From assembly GCA_965369325.1 (NCBI GenBank), contig CBDUQI010000152.1:1-14425 (forward strand): 14,425 nucleotides of DNA, in the 5' to 3' direction. Below, one piece after another: positions 1-7,909 of the stretch. The DNA is from CBDUQI01 sp965369325 (GTDB lineage: Bacteria; Pseudomonadota; Gammaproteobacteria; Steroidobacterales; JBCBZW01). The stretch's first letter is position 1, and the number at the start of each line of letters is the position of its first letter. Made by a program: the position numbers and the translations under genes. The notes under the pieces are model-generated. The model ran no database searches. It was given only the letters and a program-made list of their open reading frames with translations, and was not told the DNA's origin.

Positions 1-1409
1 CCCCAACCGTAGATCAGGTTCGGGTACTCATCAAAGTTACGACCACCGCAGGCGTCTGGCCCGGTCGGGGCCAGCAGGTTCTGCTGGGTGGTGTTGCGCA
101 GGGCATTGAACAGCGTGCCCAGCGTGGCAGAAGGATTCGCTGTAATCATCAGGGCAATAGTTGCCGCGACGTGCGGTGCGGCCATCGAGGTGCCGGAGAA
201 CGAAGAGTACGCCGAGTTGTTGTTGTTGATCGACGAGCGAACGTTTTCGCCAGGGGCGGTGAGATCCGGCTTCAACGGGCGGAACGAGCCAGGGCCCTTC
301 GAGCTGAAATCGTAATTGGAATTGTTGATGTCGCTGCCGGCGACACCAATGACGTTGCGATAGTCACCCGGTGAGCCCAGTGAGTTACAGCCGCTGCCAT
401 TGTTGCCTGCCGAAAATACGGGCACGATGCCGGCCTGCAGCCAGCCGACCACAAAGCTGGTGTACCAGGGGTCGCCGCCCCCGCCGCCCCAGGAGTTGTT
501 CACTACGTCGGGTACCTGTGAGCAATCAGCATCAGAGCCATCGGTGCGGGTTGGGCAGGCAATCCACTGCGCCGCCGCGATCAGACTGGCGTCGCTGCAA
601 GAGGAGCTTTCGCAGCCTTTGGCAGCAATCCACTTGGCGCCAGGCGCCACGCCGATATCGTTATTGGCCGGGCCTTCGCCGTCACCGCCCACCATGGTGC
701 CCATCGTGTGGGTGCCGTGATCGTTGTTATCGCCAGGGGCGTTGGGGAAAATGCCGGCCGGGTCAAACCAGTTGTAATCGTGGGTGAATGAACCGCCGTC
801 GTTTCCACGGTAGTTCGCCAGCACCGCCTCGTGGGTGTAGTGCACGCCGGTGTCGATGTTCGCGACCACGGCGCCCTGGCCAGTATTGCCCAAGGCCCAG
901 ACGGCCGGTGCGTTCACCCGATCGATATTCCACTCCACGGTGCCACCGCGCACCGGTTCCTCAGTGCCCTGCTGCGGAAGATGAAGCTCGACCTGCGCGT
1001 TGCCCTTCAGATACGCCACATCCTCGCGTCGTGACAGCTCGCGAATCAGGCGCGGGCTGGCATCGCGCACCAGGATGGAGTTGTTCAGCCAAAAGGCCTG
1101 GTAGTCGTAGCCCCGAGCCTGCAACAGCGCCCGCAGCTCGCCCTGGGTAGCGCGCATGTGCGCGTTCAATCGCTCGTAGGCATCTTTGGCCCGTTGTGGC
1201 CCGCGCGCCATTTCAAGCGGGTCGGCCATCGGCGCGTCGGATTTGAGTTTGATAAATACGTCCGCCGTGGCTTGACTTTTCAACTGGTCAAGCACGTAAC
1301 GGTCGATCTCGGCGCTGGCCGCTGCGGGTGCGGCGATGGCGCTGTTGGCAGCACAGGCGATAGTGATCGCCGTGGCAGCTACAGTGGTAAGGAATCTGCT
1401 GGAACTCAT
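1..1409 (-). CDS. S8 family (subtilisin-like) secreted serine protease, 3' end cut by window edge
   Basis: An open frame runs from ATG (1409-1407) to the window edge with no stop, about 469 residues, so the C-terminus is missing. The start is fixed by a strong AGGAGG five bases upstream. Residues 1-27 look like a Sec signal peptide (hydrophobic core TTVAATAITIACA, then ANSAIA|AP). Residues about 35-145 resemble an N-terminal propeptide. The peptidase domain starts near residue 158. The subtilase triad is complete: Asp186 in NIDTG, His231 in NNDHGTHT, and Ser408 in SGTSMAAPH, with oxyanion Asn336 in FSAGNN. Many Cys and Asn/Gly-rich loops fit an extracellular enzyme. Family knowledge: secreted endopeptidases that degrade external protein, matured by removal of the propeptide. 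It follows the sulfurtransferase gene on the same strand after a 290-bp gap, so it probably has its own promoter. Confidence 0.93.
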   Translation of the reverse strand, partial: MSSSRFLTTVAATAITIACAANSAIAAPAAASAEIDRYVLDQLKSQATADVFIKLKSDAPMADPLEMARGPQRAKDAYERLNAHMRATQGELRALLQARGYDYQAFWLNNSILVRDASPRLIRELSRREDVAYLKGNAQVELHLPQQGTEEPVRGGTVEWNIDRVNAPAVWALGNTGQGAVVANIDTGVHYTHEAVLANYRGNDGGSFTHDYNWFDPAGIFPNAPGDNNDHGTHTMGTMVGGDGEGPANNDIGVAPGAKWIAAKGCESSSCSDASLIAAAQWIACPTRTDGSDADCSQVPDVVNNSWGGGGGDPWYTSFVVGWLQAGIVPVFSAGNNGSGCNSLGSPGDYRNVIGVAGSDINNSNYDFSSKGPGSFRPLKPDLTAPGENVRSSINNNNSAYSSFSGTSMAAPHVAATIALMITANPSATLGTLFNALRNTTQQNLLAPTGPDACGGRNFDEYPNLIYGW

Positions 1410-1492
1410 GCGGTCCTCCTGGTTTGCATGCGGGCCCGATGACGCTCAGGCGCCATCCATACCCGCTTGTACCGGGCATGGTGGCATTGTTT

Positions 1493-1518
1493 GCTCGACC
1501 TGCAGTTGCTGGTCGAGC
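1493..1518 (-). promoter_or_regulatory. perfect 8-bp hairpin upstream of the S8 protease
   Basis: GCTCGACC (1493-1500) and GGTCGAGC (1511-1518) are exact inverted repeats around a 10-nt loop, about 84 bp upstream of the protease start codon. There is no T-run on either side, so it is not a classical intrinsic terminator. It may be a leader stem-loop or an operator. A second short dyad, GGGTG/CACCC (1585-1602), lies nearby. The remainder of the 1410-1701 gap shows no gene. Confidence 0.35.
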
Positions 1519-1636
1519 GCATCGGATTCGCTGGATGCCCGGCTTAACGCTGGGCTGGATTATTGTTGTCACGCTGGCCGTTGTGGGTGTTTTAAGGCAC
1601 CCGAAAGTTATACGTTTGGCCCAGCCCGACCTCCTG

Positions 1637-1665
1637 ACTATAGCCTGCCCGGCCCGAATTGGCGA
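1637..1665 (-). promoter_or_regulatory. possible sigma70-type promoter for the S8 protease
   Basis: Reading the minus strand, TATAGT (1642-1637) lies 17 bp downstream of TCGCCA (1665-1660), a 4/6 match to the -35 consensus. It sits in the gap between the sulfurtransferase stop and the protease start and would give a leader of about 220 nt. The match is modest and may be chance. Confidence 0.25.
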
Positions 1666-1701
1666 TTTTGTAAGCGCGTATTTGCCGCCGCCGTGCGATG
1701 C

Positions 1702-2574
1702 TCAGGGGCGCTCGCCGAGCCCGACAGGGCGGGCAGGGTCACGAATCCATTCGCTCCAGGATCCCGGGTACAGGCGCGCGCCGGGCAGGCCGGCTACCTC
1801 CAACGCCAGCAACAAGTGGCACGCGGTCACGCCCGACCCGCACATCGCCACACACCTGTGGGCTGGCGTGCTGCCCAGCAGTAGACGGTATCGCTCGGCC
1901 AGTTGCGCGGTTGTAAGCCAGCGCCCGTCCTGGCCCAGGTTGCGCTCGAACGGGTAGTTGGTCGCGCCGGGGATATGCCCGGCAACCGGATCAATCGGCT
2001 CTACCTCGCCGGCAAAACGCTGTGGCGCCCGCGCATCTAACAGGACGACCTCGCCATCGGCCAGAGCGGTGCGCAGCGGGCCCAGCGCTATCACCATGTC
2101 CGGATCAGGGGTGGCGGCGAATTCGCGAGCGGTCGATTTACCGATGGGCACCTCGCCTTGCTCGGTGGCGTAAGCGCCGGCCTGCCAGGCCGCATAACCG
2201 CCGTCCAGCACGCTGACGCGGGTATGCCCCAACCAGCGCATCAGCCACCACAGCCGGGCGGCGATAGCACCGCTTGCGTGGTCGTACACCACCACCTGGG
2301 TGGCGCGATCGATGCCCCAACTGCCCAGCCGGGCGGCGAACCGCGCCGGATCGGGCAAGGGGTGCCGACCGTCGTGTGGGCCGGGTAGGGCCGCCAGGTC
2401 TTCATCCAGATGCGCGTACAGCGCACCGGGGATGTGACCAGCTAGGTACTCCTGCCGGCCCAGATCGGGCTGGGCGAGAGAAAACCGGGTATCGATCACC
2501 ACCCGCGAGGCGGGGCGCTCGCGCAGTTGCGAGGACAGTTGCGCGGCGCTGACAATAGCTTCACGAGCGTGCAT
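1702..2574 (-). CDS. sseA: 3-mercaptopyruvate/thiosulfate sulfurtransferase (tandem rhodanese domains)
   Basis: This is a 290-aa protein, close to the usual 280-290 aa for the SseA/TST family. It has two rhodanese domains: an inactive N-terminal one (about 8-135, with VVIDTRFS and the AGHIPGA motif) and a catalytic C-terminal one (about 160-285, with VLLDARAPQRFAGE and a second AGHIPGA motif). The active-site loop is CGSGVTA at residues 245-251, with Cys245 as the persulfide-forming nucleophile. CGSGVTA is the loop seen in E. coli SseA and 3-mercaptopyruvate sulfurtransferases, rather than the CRKG-type loop of thiosulfate rhodaneses. Known role: transfer of sulfane sulfur from 3-mercaptopyruvate (or thiosulfate) to thiols or cyanide in the cytoplasm. 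It is divergent from the Sel1/hydroxylase gene, 56 bp from that gene's preferred start. No clear Shine-Dalgarno is visible before the ATG. The specific symbol rests on the loop motif. Confidence 0.9.
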   Translation of the reverse strand: MHAREAIVSAAQLSSQLRERPASRVVIDTRFSLAQPDLGRQEYLAGHIPGALYAHLDEDLAALPGPHDGRHPLPDPARFAARLGSWGIDRATQVVVYDHASGAIAARLWWLMRWLGHTRVSVLDGGYAAWQAGAYATEQGEVPIGKSTAREFAATPDPDMVIALGPLRTALADGEVVLLDARAPQRFAGEVEPIDPVAGHIPGATNYPFERNLGQDGRWLTTAQLAERYRLLLGSTPAHRCVAMCGSGVTACHLLLALEVAGLPGARLYPGSWSEWIRDPARPVGLGERP

Positions 2575-2630
2575 GGGGATATCGGCCTGTATAGTGCGTG
2601 ACGGAATATTTTACCGAGGACGGAGACATC

Positions 2631-4004
2631 GTGCGTACTGAGGCCGGAGATCTCGAGAAAATTCGTGCCGATGCGCAGCGCGGCGAACCTGCTGCCCAGT
2701 ACAACCTGGGCGTGTGGTATCTCACCGGGGAGCAGGGCTACCCGGACCCGGGCGCTGCGCATGAGTGGTTTGCGCGCGCCAGCGAGGCCGGCTTTGCGCC
2801 GGCCCACTCAGCCCTGGCGTACATGCATCTGCGTGGCCAGCATGTGCCGTACGATGCTCAGCGCTCGCGCGAGTTGTTTGCCCTGGCCGCTGAGGCGGGC
2901 TTTGATGAGGCGATGTATCGTCTGGGCGAGATGGTGGTGTGCGGCATCGGCGGGTCCAGCGACCCCGCTGTCGGGCGGGGATGGTTTGAGAAGGCGGCAT
3001 CCACCGGGCACGCCCAGGCGCAGTGCCAGTTGGGCTATTGCCTGGAGCACGGCATCGGCGGGCATCGGCTGCCGGGCGTTGGCACGCAGTGGTATATGCA
3101 GGCGGCTGCGCTCGGTCATCCCAGAGCGGCCGCAGCGCTCGCCGGGCGCTACCTGTCCGGGCATACGCTGGCGCGCGATCCGGTCAAAGCCATGTACTGG
3201 CTGCAACGGGCTGGCCGTTATCCGGGCGCCGAGAAAGCACTCGCCGGCCTGATCCAGGCCTTAGGTGAAGAACTGGCCACCAACGCAGCGCAGTTCGACC
3301 CCACCAAGGTGCCGGAGGCTGCGGATGATGAGTTGGCGCTGCCCCCATCACACCCCAGCACTGAGGTGTTTTGTTGGTCGCCACGTATCAGCGCTATTCA
3401 TGGCCTGGCCGATGAGGAGGAGTGTCAGCATCTGGTGGCGGCGGCCAGCCCGTTTCTACGCCCCTCCAAGGTACTCAGTCGCGAGACCGGCCAGCCGGAA
3501 AGCGCCGGCGGCCGCAGCAGCGGTGGCATGAGCTTTATCGAGCCACTACGCGATGTGGTGGTGTGGAATATTGAGCGGCGGATGGCCGATTTTTCCATGC
3601 TTCCGGTCGCCAATGGCGAGCCACTGGCCATCCTGCGTTACGGGCCGGGCGATGAGTACCGCCCGCATGTGGATTTTTTCGATCCTGCCAAACCGCATCA
3701 AGCCAAGGCGTTGGAGAGGGGCGGCCAGCGGCTGATCACCATTTTGCTGTACCTCAGCGATGTGTCGTCCGGGGGTGAGACCGTTTTTACCGAAACCGGG
3801 CAGGCGATTGCACCACAACAAGGCTCGGCGCTGCTGTTCCACAACTGCCTGCCGCACGGCGCGCCGGATCGTATGAGCCGGCACGCGGGCGCGCCGGTTA
3901 AGCGTGGCGAAAAATGGTTGGCGACACGATGGATTCGCGCGGGCGACCTGAGCGAGCCGGCGCCGGGAACCCATAGCGGGCGGTCAGCCCCCTCCTTCGG
4001 TTAA
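2631..4004 (+). CDS. Sel1-repeat protein fused to a prolyl 4-hydroxylase-type 2OG-Fe(II) oxygenase
   Basis: From GTG 2631 this is 457 aa. An upstream in-frame GTG at 2598 would add 11 residues, but only 2631 has a Shine-Dalgarno (GGAG five bases before it). Residues about 10-200 hold Sel1/TPR-like repeats with the A..NLG..Y..G and A..W..RA spacing, normally a protein-interaction surface. Residues about 245-436 form a P4Hc domain with all expected ligands: HVD (His346, Asp348) and the distal His418 in RHAGAPV for Fe(II), and Lys428 in GEKW for 2-oxoglutarate. The family hydroxylates prolyl residues, or related side chains, using O2 and 2-oxoglutarate. The substrate here is unknown, and the Sel1 part may select it. 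No signal peptide is seen, so it is likely cytoplasmic. A TATAGT at 2590-2595 could be its -10 box. The 3' end overlaps the oxidoreductase remnant on the other strand by about 20 bp. Confidence 0.88.
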   Translation: MRTEAGDLEKIRADAQRGEPAAQYNLGVWYLTGEQGYPDPGAAHEWFARASEAGFAPAHSALAYMHLRGQHVPYDAQRSRELFALAAEAGFDEAMYRLGEMVVCGIGGSSDPAVGRGWFEKAASTGHAQAQCQLGYCLEHGIGGHRLPGVGTQWYMQAAALGHPRAAAALAGRYLSGHTLARDPVKAMYWLQRAGRYPGAEKALAGLIQALGEELATNAAQFDPTKVPEAADDELALPPSHPSTEVFCWSPRISAIHGLADEEECQHLVAAASPFLRPSKVLSRETGQPESAGGRSSGGMSFIEPLRDVVVWNIERRMADFSMLPVANGEPLAILRYGPGDEYRPHVDFFDPAKPHQAKALERGGQRLITILLYLSDVSSGGETVFTETGQAIAPQQGSALLFHNCLPHGAPDRMSRHAGAPVKRGEKWLATRWIRAGDLSEPAPGTHSGRSAPSFG

Positions 4005-4312
4005 CCAGACCTCCGCAATCCGAGGATTGAGAGCAAATACGCGTGCCATACCCACCATATCGATAGTTCCTACTTGATACAGCACTAACTGCTTAATGAC
4101 ATCTCTTGAACCCGCGAGGTTTGATCGAGAAGGTGTACGACTTCCAATGCATCGATCTCTGTCAACCCACCTTCCAGTTGATCCGTTGAGTTAATCCCGA
4201 TCCCGACCGGAAGCAAGGGGCCAACAGCAGGCCTTACCTCATTTATTATTTCGAGAACTATGCGGCAACGTGCCTCGATCGAACCGTCGTAACCATCAAT
4301 TCGATGGTAAAC
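3984..4312 (-). pseudogene. decayed remnant of an Old Yellow Enzyme-type NADH:flavin oxidoreductase
   Basis: Reading the minus strand from about 4312 gives a segment with the OYE-family middle region: HRIDGYDGSIEARCR (compare the family's NRR.DEYGGS.ENR.R), then EIINEVRPAVG, PVGIGINSTDQLEGG and ALEVVHLLDQT. This frame stops at TAG near 4088. From about 4100 a second frame reads GTIDMVGMARVFALNPRI and ends at TGA 3986-3984, matching the family's C-terminal G..DMVG.AR.L..NP region. The N-terminal part of the barrel and the stretch normally lying between these blocks are missing. The remnant therefore shows 5' truncation, an internal deletion and a frame change. Family assignment is by motif recognition. 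It cannot be functional as it stands. Confidence 0.75.
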
Positions 4313-4392
4313 ATTGAGTGCGAGCTCATGATAATGAGCATGAGATAGAAGTCGCCAAACTCATTATCCAAGCTAACGCCATAGCCCCCTAA
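4313..4392 (+). pseudogene. 3'-end fragment copied from the small DUF1871-like gene at 8492-8782
   Basis: Bases 4331-4376 match 8724-8769 at 45 of 46 positions (only 4368 C versus 8761 T differs). Similarity extends left to about 4313 with one 1-nt indel. In the gene's frame the fragment encodes EHEIEVAKLIIQA, then diverges and meets a TAA at 4390-4392. No start codon with a useful frame precedes it. It abuts the flavin oxidoreductase remnant at about 4312, so two decayed pieces in opposite orientation have been joined here. 4393-4486 holds nothing recognisable apart from the ribosome-binding site of the next gene. Confidence 0.75.
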
Positions 4393-4486
4393 TTTTGTCG
4401 TACGCAGTTAATGGCAACCCCGCCCCGAGAATGCGATGATCAGCGCACCCTACCTGCGTAAATCCTAGCGGAGAAGGCTTGTAAAG

Positions 4487-5659
4487 ATGTACCCAATTTA
4501 CGTTGTGCGCTCCTGTGCCCTGATGCTCGCGCTAACCGCGTGTGCCCAGGCCGCCCCCAACTTCAACCGAGACGGCATCGTCGGCTTATCGGAGGTGGCT
4601 GCTGCCGAGGTTGTTGCACGCGGCCTGAGTCCGGCGATCGATACCCGGCAGTTGGTTGAAATCTACGACGTTCAAGTAGGCGGCAGCGAACCGATCATCG
4701 TGACTATCACGAACGTCGGTGGCGATCTTTTGAGGGTTGGCGAAATGGCGATTGACAATCCATTGGAGGCACCGTTTTTAGTCGATCCTGGGGAATGTTA
4801 TGCGGGGCAGATACTGGACACATACGATATTTGTTATTATCAAATCTTCTTCGCGCCCACGGCGCTCGAAACCTCTACCGATTCGTTCGAAATCAACACC
4901 AATGATCCTGTGACGCCTGCTTTTGAAGTTACTGTCGTTGGCAATCCGATTACGCCGAGACCGGGAATAGAGCTTGAGGGCTATCTTGCTTTCCACGGCG
5001 ATTACTTTATGGCACCGACGCGCCCCGGCGGAGTTTCCACTATAGAGTTCATCATTCACAGCACAGGTCAGGCGCCACTCAGCATAGGACAGATCGCAAG
5101 TGCGGACCCACTAGACAGCCCGCTCTCGATAGCATCGGATCCCTGCTCCGGGAGTACGATTGCGCCAGGTGACTCTTGCGTGTTCGAGGTGGCCTTTGCG
5201 CCCCAGCAACTCATTTCGATTTCGGATAGCTTCGACGTGCCCGCCGAAGGCGATTTTCTGACGGTTACGGTTTTTGCTGGAACCTCCTCAATTCAACTAT
5301 TGACGAACAATCTCTCGCCCGCCGAGGTTGGGAGTTGCATGAACGCAAGCACGGGCGAGTTAGTTACAGTGCCGCTGCAGAAGCAGACGCACATTGATTG
5401 CGATGCGGAGGGTCTGACCGTCGCTACAGGTGAGCGTGTGCGTATGCTTGTTCGCGGCGTTGCGACGTCCAGTCAGCCCGTTGCAACACCGAATGGTATC
5501 GACTACCAAACCGCCCGCATCATCACATGCACAAACCTTAGCTCCGGTCAATTCGCCTCTGCCGTTTCGGAGGGTGGATCTTTCGATTGCGCGAGTCTAG
5601 GCATAGACGTCAATGCCGGCGATCACGTCGTACTAACGGTGGCCGGGCTATCCTTCTAG
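4487..5659 (+). CDS. exported choice-of-anchor-D (ASH-like) domain protein, possible lipoprotein
   Basis: This is a 390-aa protein. The N-terminus has a signal sequence with a lipobox-like LTAC (Cys19), so lipidation is possible; an AQA|A cleavage site just after it is the alternative. Two Ig-like choice-of-anchor-D/ASPM-SPD-2-Hydin modules follow, at about 55-150 and 160-265. Each has the pattern of an ITNVGG or IHSTGQ strand, a C..G.I..GD.C segment and a FAP turn. The C-terminus (about 280-390) holds two similar blocks of about 50 residues: C.NASTGELV with IDCDAEGLTV, and CTNLSSGQFA with FDCASLGIDV, each ending in V..G. Such modules are structural or adhesive parts of envelope proteins. No enzymatic motif is visible. 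GGAGAAGG precedes the ATG. There is no operon partner. Confidence 0.75.
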   Translation: MYPIYVVRSCALMLALTACAQAAPNFNRDGIVGLSEVAAAEVVARGLSPAIDTRQLVEIYDVQVGGSEPIIVTITNVGGDLLRVGEMAIDNPLEAPFLVDPGECYAGQILDTYDICYYQIFFAPTALETSTDSFEINTNDPVTPAFEVTVVGNPITPRPGIELEGYLAFHGDYFMAPTRPGGVSTIEFIIHSTGQAPLSIGQIASADPLDSPLSIASDPCSGSTIAPGDSCVFEVAFAPQQLISISDSFDVPAEGDFLTVTVFAGTSSIQLLTNNLSPAEVGSCMNASTGELVTVPLQKQTHIDCDAEGLTVATGERVRMLVRGVATSSQPVATPNGIDYQTARIITCTNLSSGQFASAVSEGGSFDCASLGIDVNAGDHVVLTVAGLSF

Positions 5660-5868
5660 ACATGGGCTTATCAACTGTATCATCTGGCCGTAGCCGATCT
5701 ATTCTGTTAAAAAACGCCCAATTGCAGCCATTTGAGAATGCAAAGCTCTTCCAACACACCGTCGATCGTCGCAACACCCGAGCGCAACTCGCCTAACGAC
5801 GCAGATGGCGCGCGCTCCCGACTATGCTGCGATCATCCAAAACAGGAAAGGAAGCAAAGGAGTCGCCC

Positions 5869-7536
5869 ATGCGTGTTACCAGGACCAGTTCGGGCTTGAG
5901 AGTTCACGCCGTTGCAGGAACCTACGTAGTAATGTTCGGCATGCACCTGCCCGAATCTGACTGCAACGGACTTTTAGGTTTCTCGATTCACCGCACCGAC
6001 CATACCGAGCGGGAAGCCGGATTTTTGCGGGCCATGAAATCCTTTGATGAGACCGATCCTGGTTTCCCGCCGGGTTCCATATACTCAACCCGCGACCACC
6101 CCATCCAGAGCTTTCAGTGGGCCGACTACTCGGCTAACCCGGGCCACGAGTACACCTACGAGATCAGGGCACTGAAAGGCACGCCGGCCAACCTCGTGCA
6201 GCACGCCAGGGTCGCCTTTCACATCGATACCGAAGATCCGGCCGGCGGAGATCAGGATGTCTACTTCAATCGCGGAATCGCGGCATCACAGGAGTACGTG
6301 AGGCGTTTCGGCGACCGGCGGCCGCAGGAGGTCATCAACCGCAAGGCTTTCGAGTGGTTGTCACGCGGGCTGAACGAGGCTTTGGAGGAATTTCTCCGCT
6401 CGGCCGTCCCTGGAACACATTCCCTGAGGATAGCCGCCTATGAATTCAACTATGACGAGTTTCTAGGTGTTGTAAAAGAGATGCACAATGCCGGCGTAGA
6501 CATCAAGTTCATTTACGATGCCAGGAAGGAAAACCCCAGAGATCGCAATCGGCAAAAGGTCGCCGAGGCGGGTCTGGACCTCCAAGGTGTTAGATTCGAA
6601 CGAACCCATCCGAAGTCCTACATATCCCACAACAAATTTATTGTGAAGCTCGAGCACGGCGATCCGATTGCGGTATGGACCGGTGGCACCAACTTTTCGG
6701 AAGGAGGAATCTACGGGCACTCCAACGTTGCTCACGTTGTCGAGGAACCGGAAATCGCGGCTCTTTTCAATGACTACTGGGAAGCGCTGTCGAAAGATCC
6801 ACCCAGCGCCGAGTTGAAGGACACCGTTGAACAGATTTCGCCGCTGCCGGCCACAACCAGACCGCCATCCGGGACCGGTGTGCTGTTCAGCCCGCGTAAA
6901 AGTCTCGACGCCCTGGGCTGGTATGCCAATCTGGCCAAGTCGGCAAAGGAGGGCCTGTTCATGACCTTCGCTTTCGGCATGAACGACATTTTCAAGGACG
7001 TCTACGCCAACTCCGATGCTCCATTTCGTCTGGCATTGCTGGAGAAAAAAACCCGATCGATGAAAGCCGGCCCCGCCAGAGATGCGGAGGAGCAGAAAAT
7101 CCAAATCTTGCGAAACATGCCGGAAAACGTCTTCGCGATCGGCAACTTCATACGCACCAACCAGATCGACGGCTGGGTCAAGGAGCGTTTGACGAACCTC
7201 AATACGCATGTGCGCTTCGTCCACAATAAGTTCATGCTGATCGACCCGCTTTCCAACGATCCGATCATCGTCGGTGGTTCCGCCAACTTCAGCGATGCCT
7301 CTATACGCCGCAACGACGAGAACATGGTGATCTCGAGGGGAAACAAACGGATCTCCGATATCTATCTCGGTGAATTCATGCGTTTGTACAGCCACCATGC
7401 GTTCAGGGAGTCGTTACAGTGGCGCGATCCCGGCGATCCGCCGAAGCCACTAAAAGTTGACAACTGGTGGCAAGACTATTTCGGCAACACACCGCGTTCG
7501 ACGCGCCGAAAATTTTTTGCTCGTGTAAGCACGTGA
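5869..7536 (+). CDS. phospholipase D-like protein with two HKD motifs and an N-terminal fibronectin-III-like domain
   Basis: This is 555 aa from ATG 5869, chosen because AAAGGAG lies just upstream; an in-frame ATG at 5824 would add 15 residues. Residues about 5-125 look like a beta-sandwich (FnIII-like: V.GTYVVMFGM, FQWADY, HEYTYEIRA). Two PLD half-domains follow. The first motif is HNKFIVK (His254, Lys256) with downstream GGTNFSEGG. The second is HNKFMLID (His452, Lys454, Asp459) with downstream GGSANFSDAS. The first lacks Asp at the canonical HxKx4D position (Leu there, Glu next). PLD-family enzymes act on phosphodiesters of lipids or nucleic acids through a phosphohistidine intermediate. 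No signal peptide or membrane segment is seen, and the substrate is not inferable. It stands alone, with 209 bp of featureless DNA before the start codon and no cognate small gene directly after it. Confidence 0.85.
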   Translation: MRVTRTSSGLRVHAVAGTYVVMFGMHLPESDCNGLLGFSIHRTDHTEREAGFLRAMKSFDETDPGFPPGSIYSTRDHPIQSFQWADYSANPGHEYTYEIRALKGTPANLVQHARVAFHIDTEDPAGGDQDVYFNRGIAASQEYVRRFGDRRPQEVINRKAFEWLSRGLNEALEEFLRSAVPGTHSLRIAAYEFNYDEFLGVVKEMHNAGVDIKFIYDARKENPRDRNRQKVAEAGLDLQGVRFERTHPKSYISHNKFIVKLEHGDPIAVWTGGTNFSEGGIYGHSNVAHVVEEPEIAALFNDYWEALSKDPPSAELKDTVEQISPLPATTRPPSGTGVLFSPRKSLDALGWYANLAKSAKEGLFMTFAFGMNDIFKDVYANSDAPFRLALLEKKTRSMKAGPARDAEEQKIQILRNMPENVFAIGNFIRTNQIDGWVKERLTNLNTHVRFVHNKFMLIDPLSNDPIIVGGSANFSDASIRRNDENMVISRGNKRISDIYLGEFMRLYSHHAFRESLQWRDPGDPPKPLKVDNWWQDYFGNTPRSTRRKFFARVST

Positions 7537-7789
7537 GTCGTTAGCTCTCAACCGGGATACGTTGTCCTCAAAACGCGCATTCAGACAATTGCTCTGACCC
7601 AATTGCTAGCGCCTTTATCGACGACTAGCCGATCATCAACGGGTCCTGCGGGCCATCGCTACTTTTTGTGTAGTGACTGACCGGGCTGCTTGACTTCGGG
7701 TCTACTTACGGTTGTTGCGGTGATTCGGCTCATCTCGACGAGCGCAAATTTGAAGAATTGGACCTTCACCGACTGTTGATCGGCGATCG

Positions 7790-7833
7790 GCAGACGGCTG
7801 TTTCTGGCCGATAGCGGCGGTATGGACTAGACT
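7790..7833 (+). repeat. intergenic repeat, GGCCGA-type copy A
   Basis: Bases 7806-7833 match 14397-14424 at 23 of 28 positions, sharing GGCCGA, AGCG, CGGTA and CTAGACT. The preceding bases (GGCTG) and the following AGC can form a weak stem around GGCC. It appears to be part of a dispersed palindromic family. Confidence 0.55.
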
Positions 7834-7850
7834 CAGCGAAGGGTAGTTCG

Positions 7851-7868
7851 CGACCCGAAGCGGACATT
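7851..7868 (-). repeat. intergenic repeat, ATGTCCGCTT motif copy
   Basis: On the minus strand this reads AATGTCCGCTTCGGGTCG, matching the ATGTCYGCT core of the copies at 8376, 8855 and 14385. It lies 41 bp before the VOC gene. Confidence 0.45.
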
Positions 7869-7909
7869 GAATCAATAAATTGATGAATTACATTTCCTCG
7901 GAGATTTGA

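Larger units (their letters stand above)
7537..7909. other. 373-bp intergenic region with palindromic repeats, otherwise no gene seen
   Basis: No convincing gene is visible on either strand. The left half includes CAATTGCT twice, 14 bp apart, and a CTAC/GTAG dyad around a T5 run near 7660-7675. The right half (from about 7790) carries two members of the palindromic repeat family, listed separately, and then the SD (CGGAG) of the next gene. Confidence 0.6.

Noticed and set aside
1424..1957. Plus-strand open frames opposite the protease and sulfurtransferase genes
   Set aside because: They mirror high-GC coding on the minus strand, show no domain pattern, and lack ribosome-binding sites.
6463..7398. 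Long open frame (311 codons) on the minus strand inside the PLD-like gene
   Set aside because: It is antisense to a strongly supported gene with two HKD motifs. It has no SD and shows no recognisable domain.
7685..7790. Minus-strand frame of roughly 30 codons in the intergenic region
   Set aside because: It is too short, has no SD or family match, and lies next to repeat sequence.
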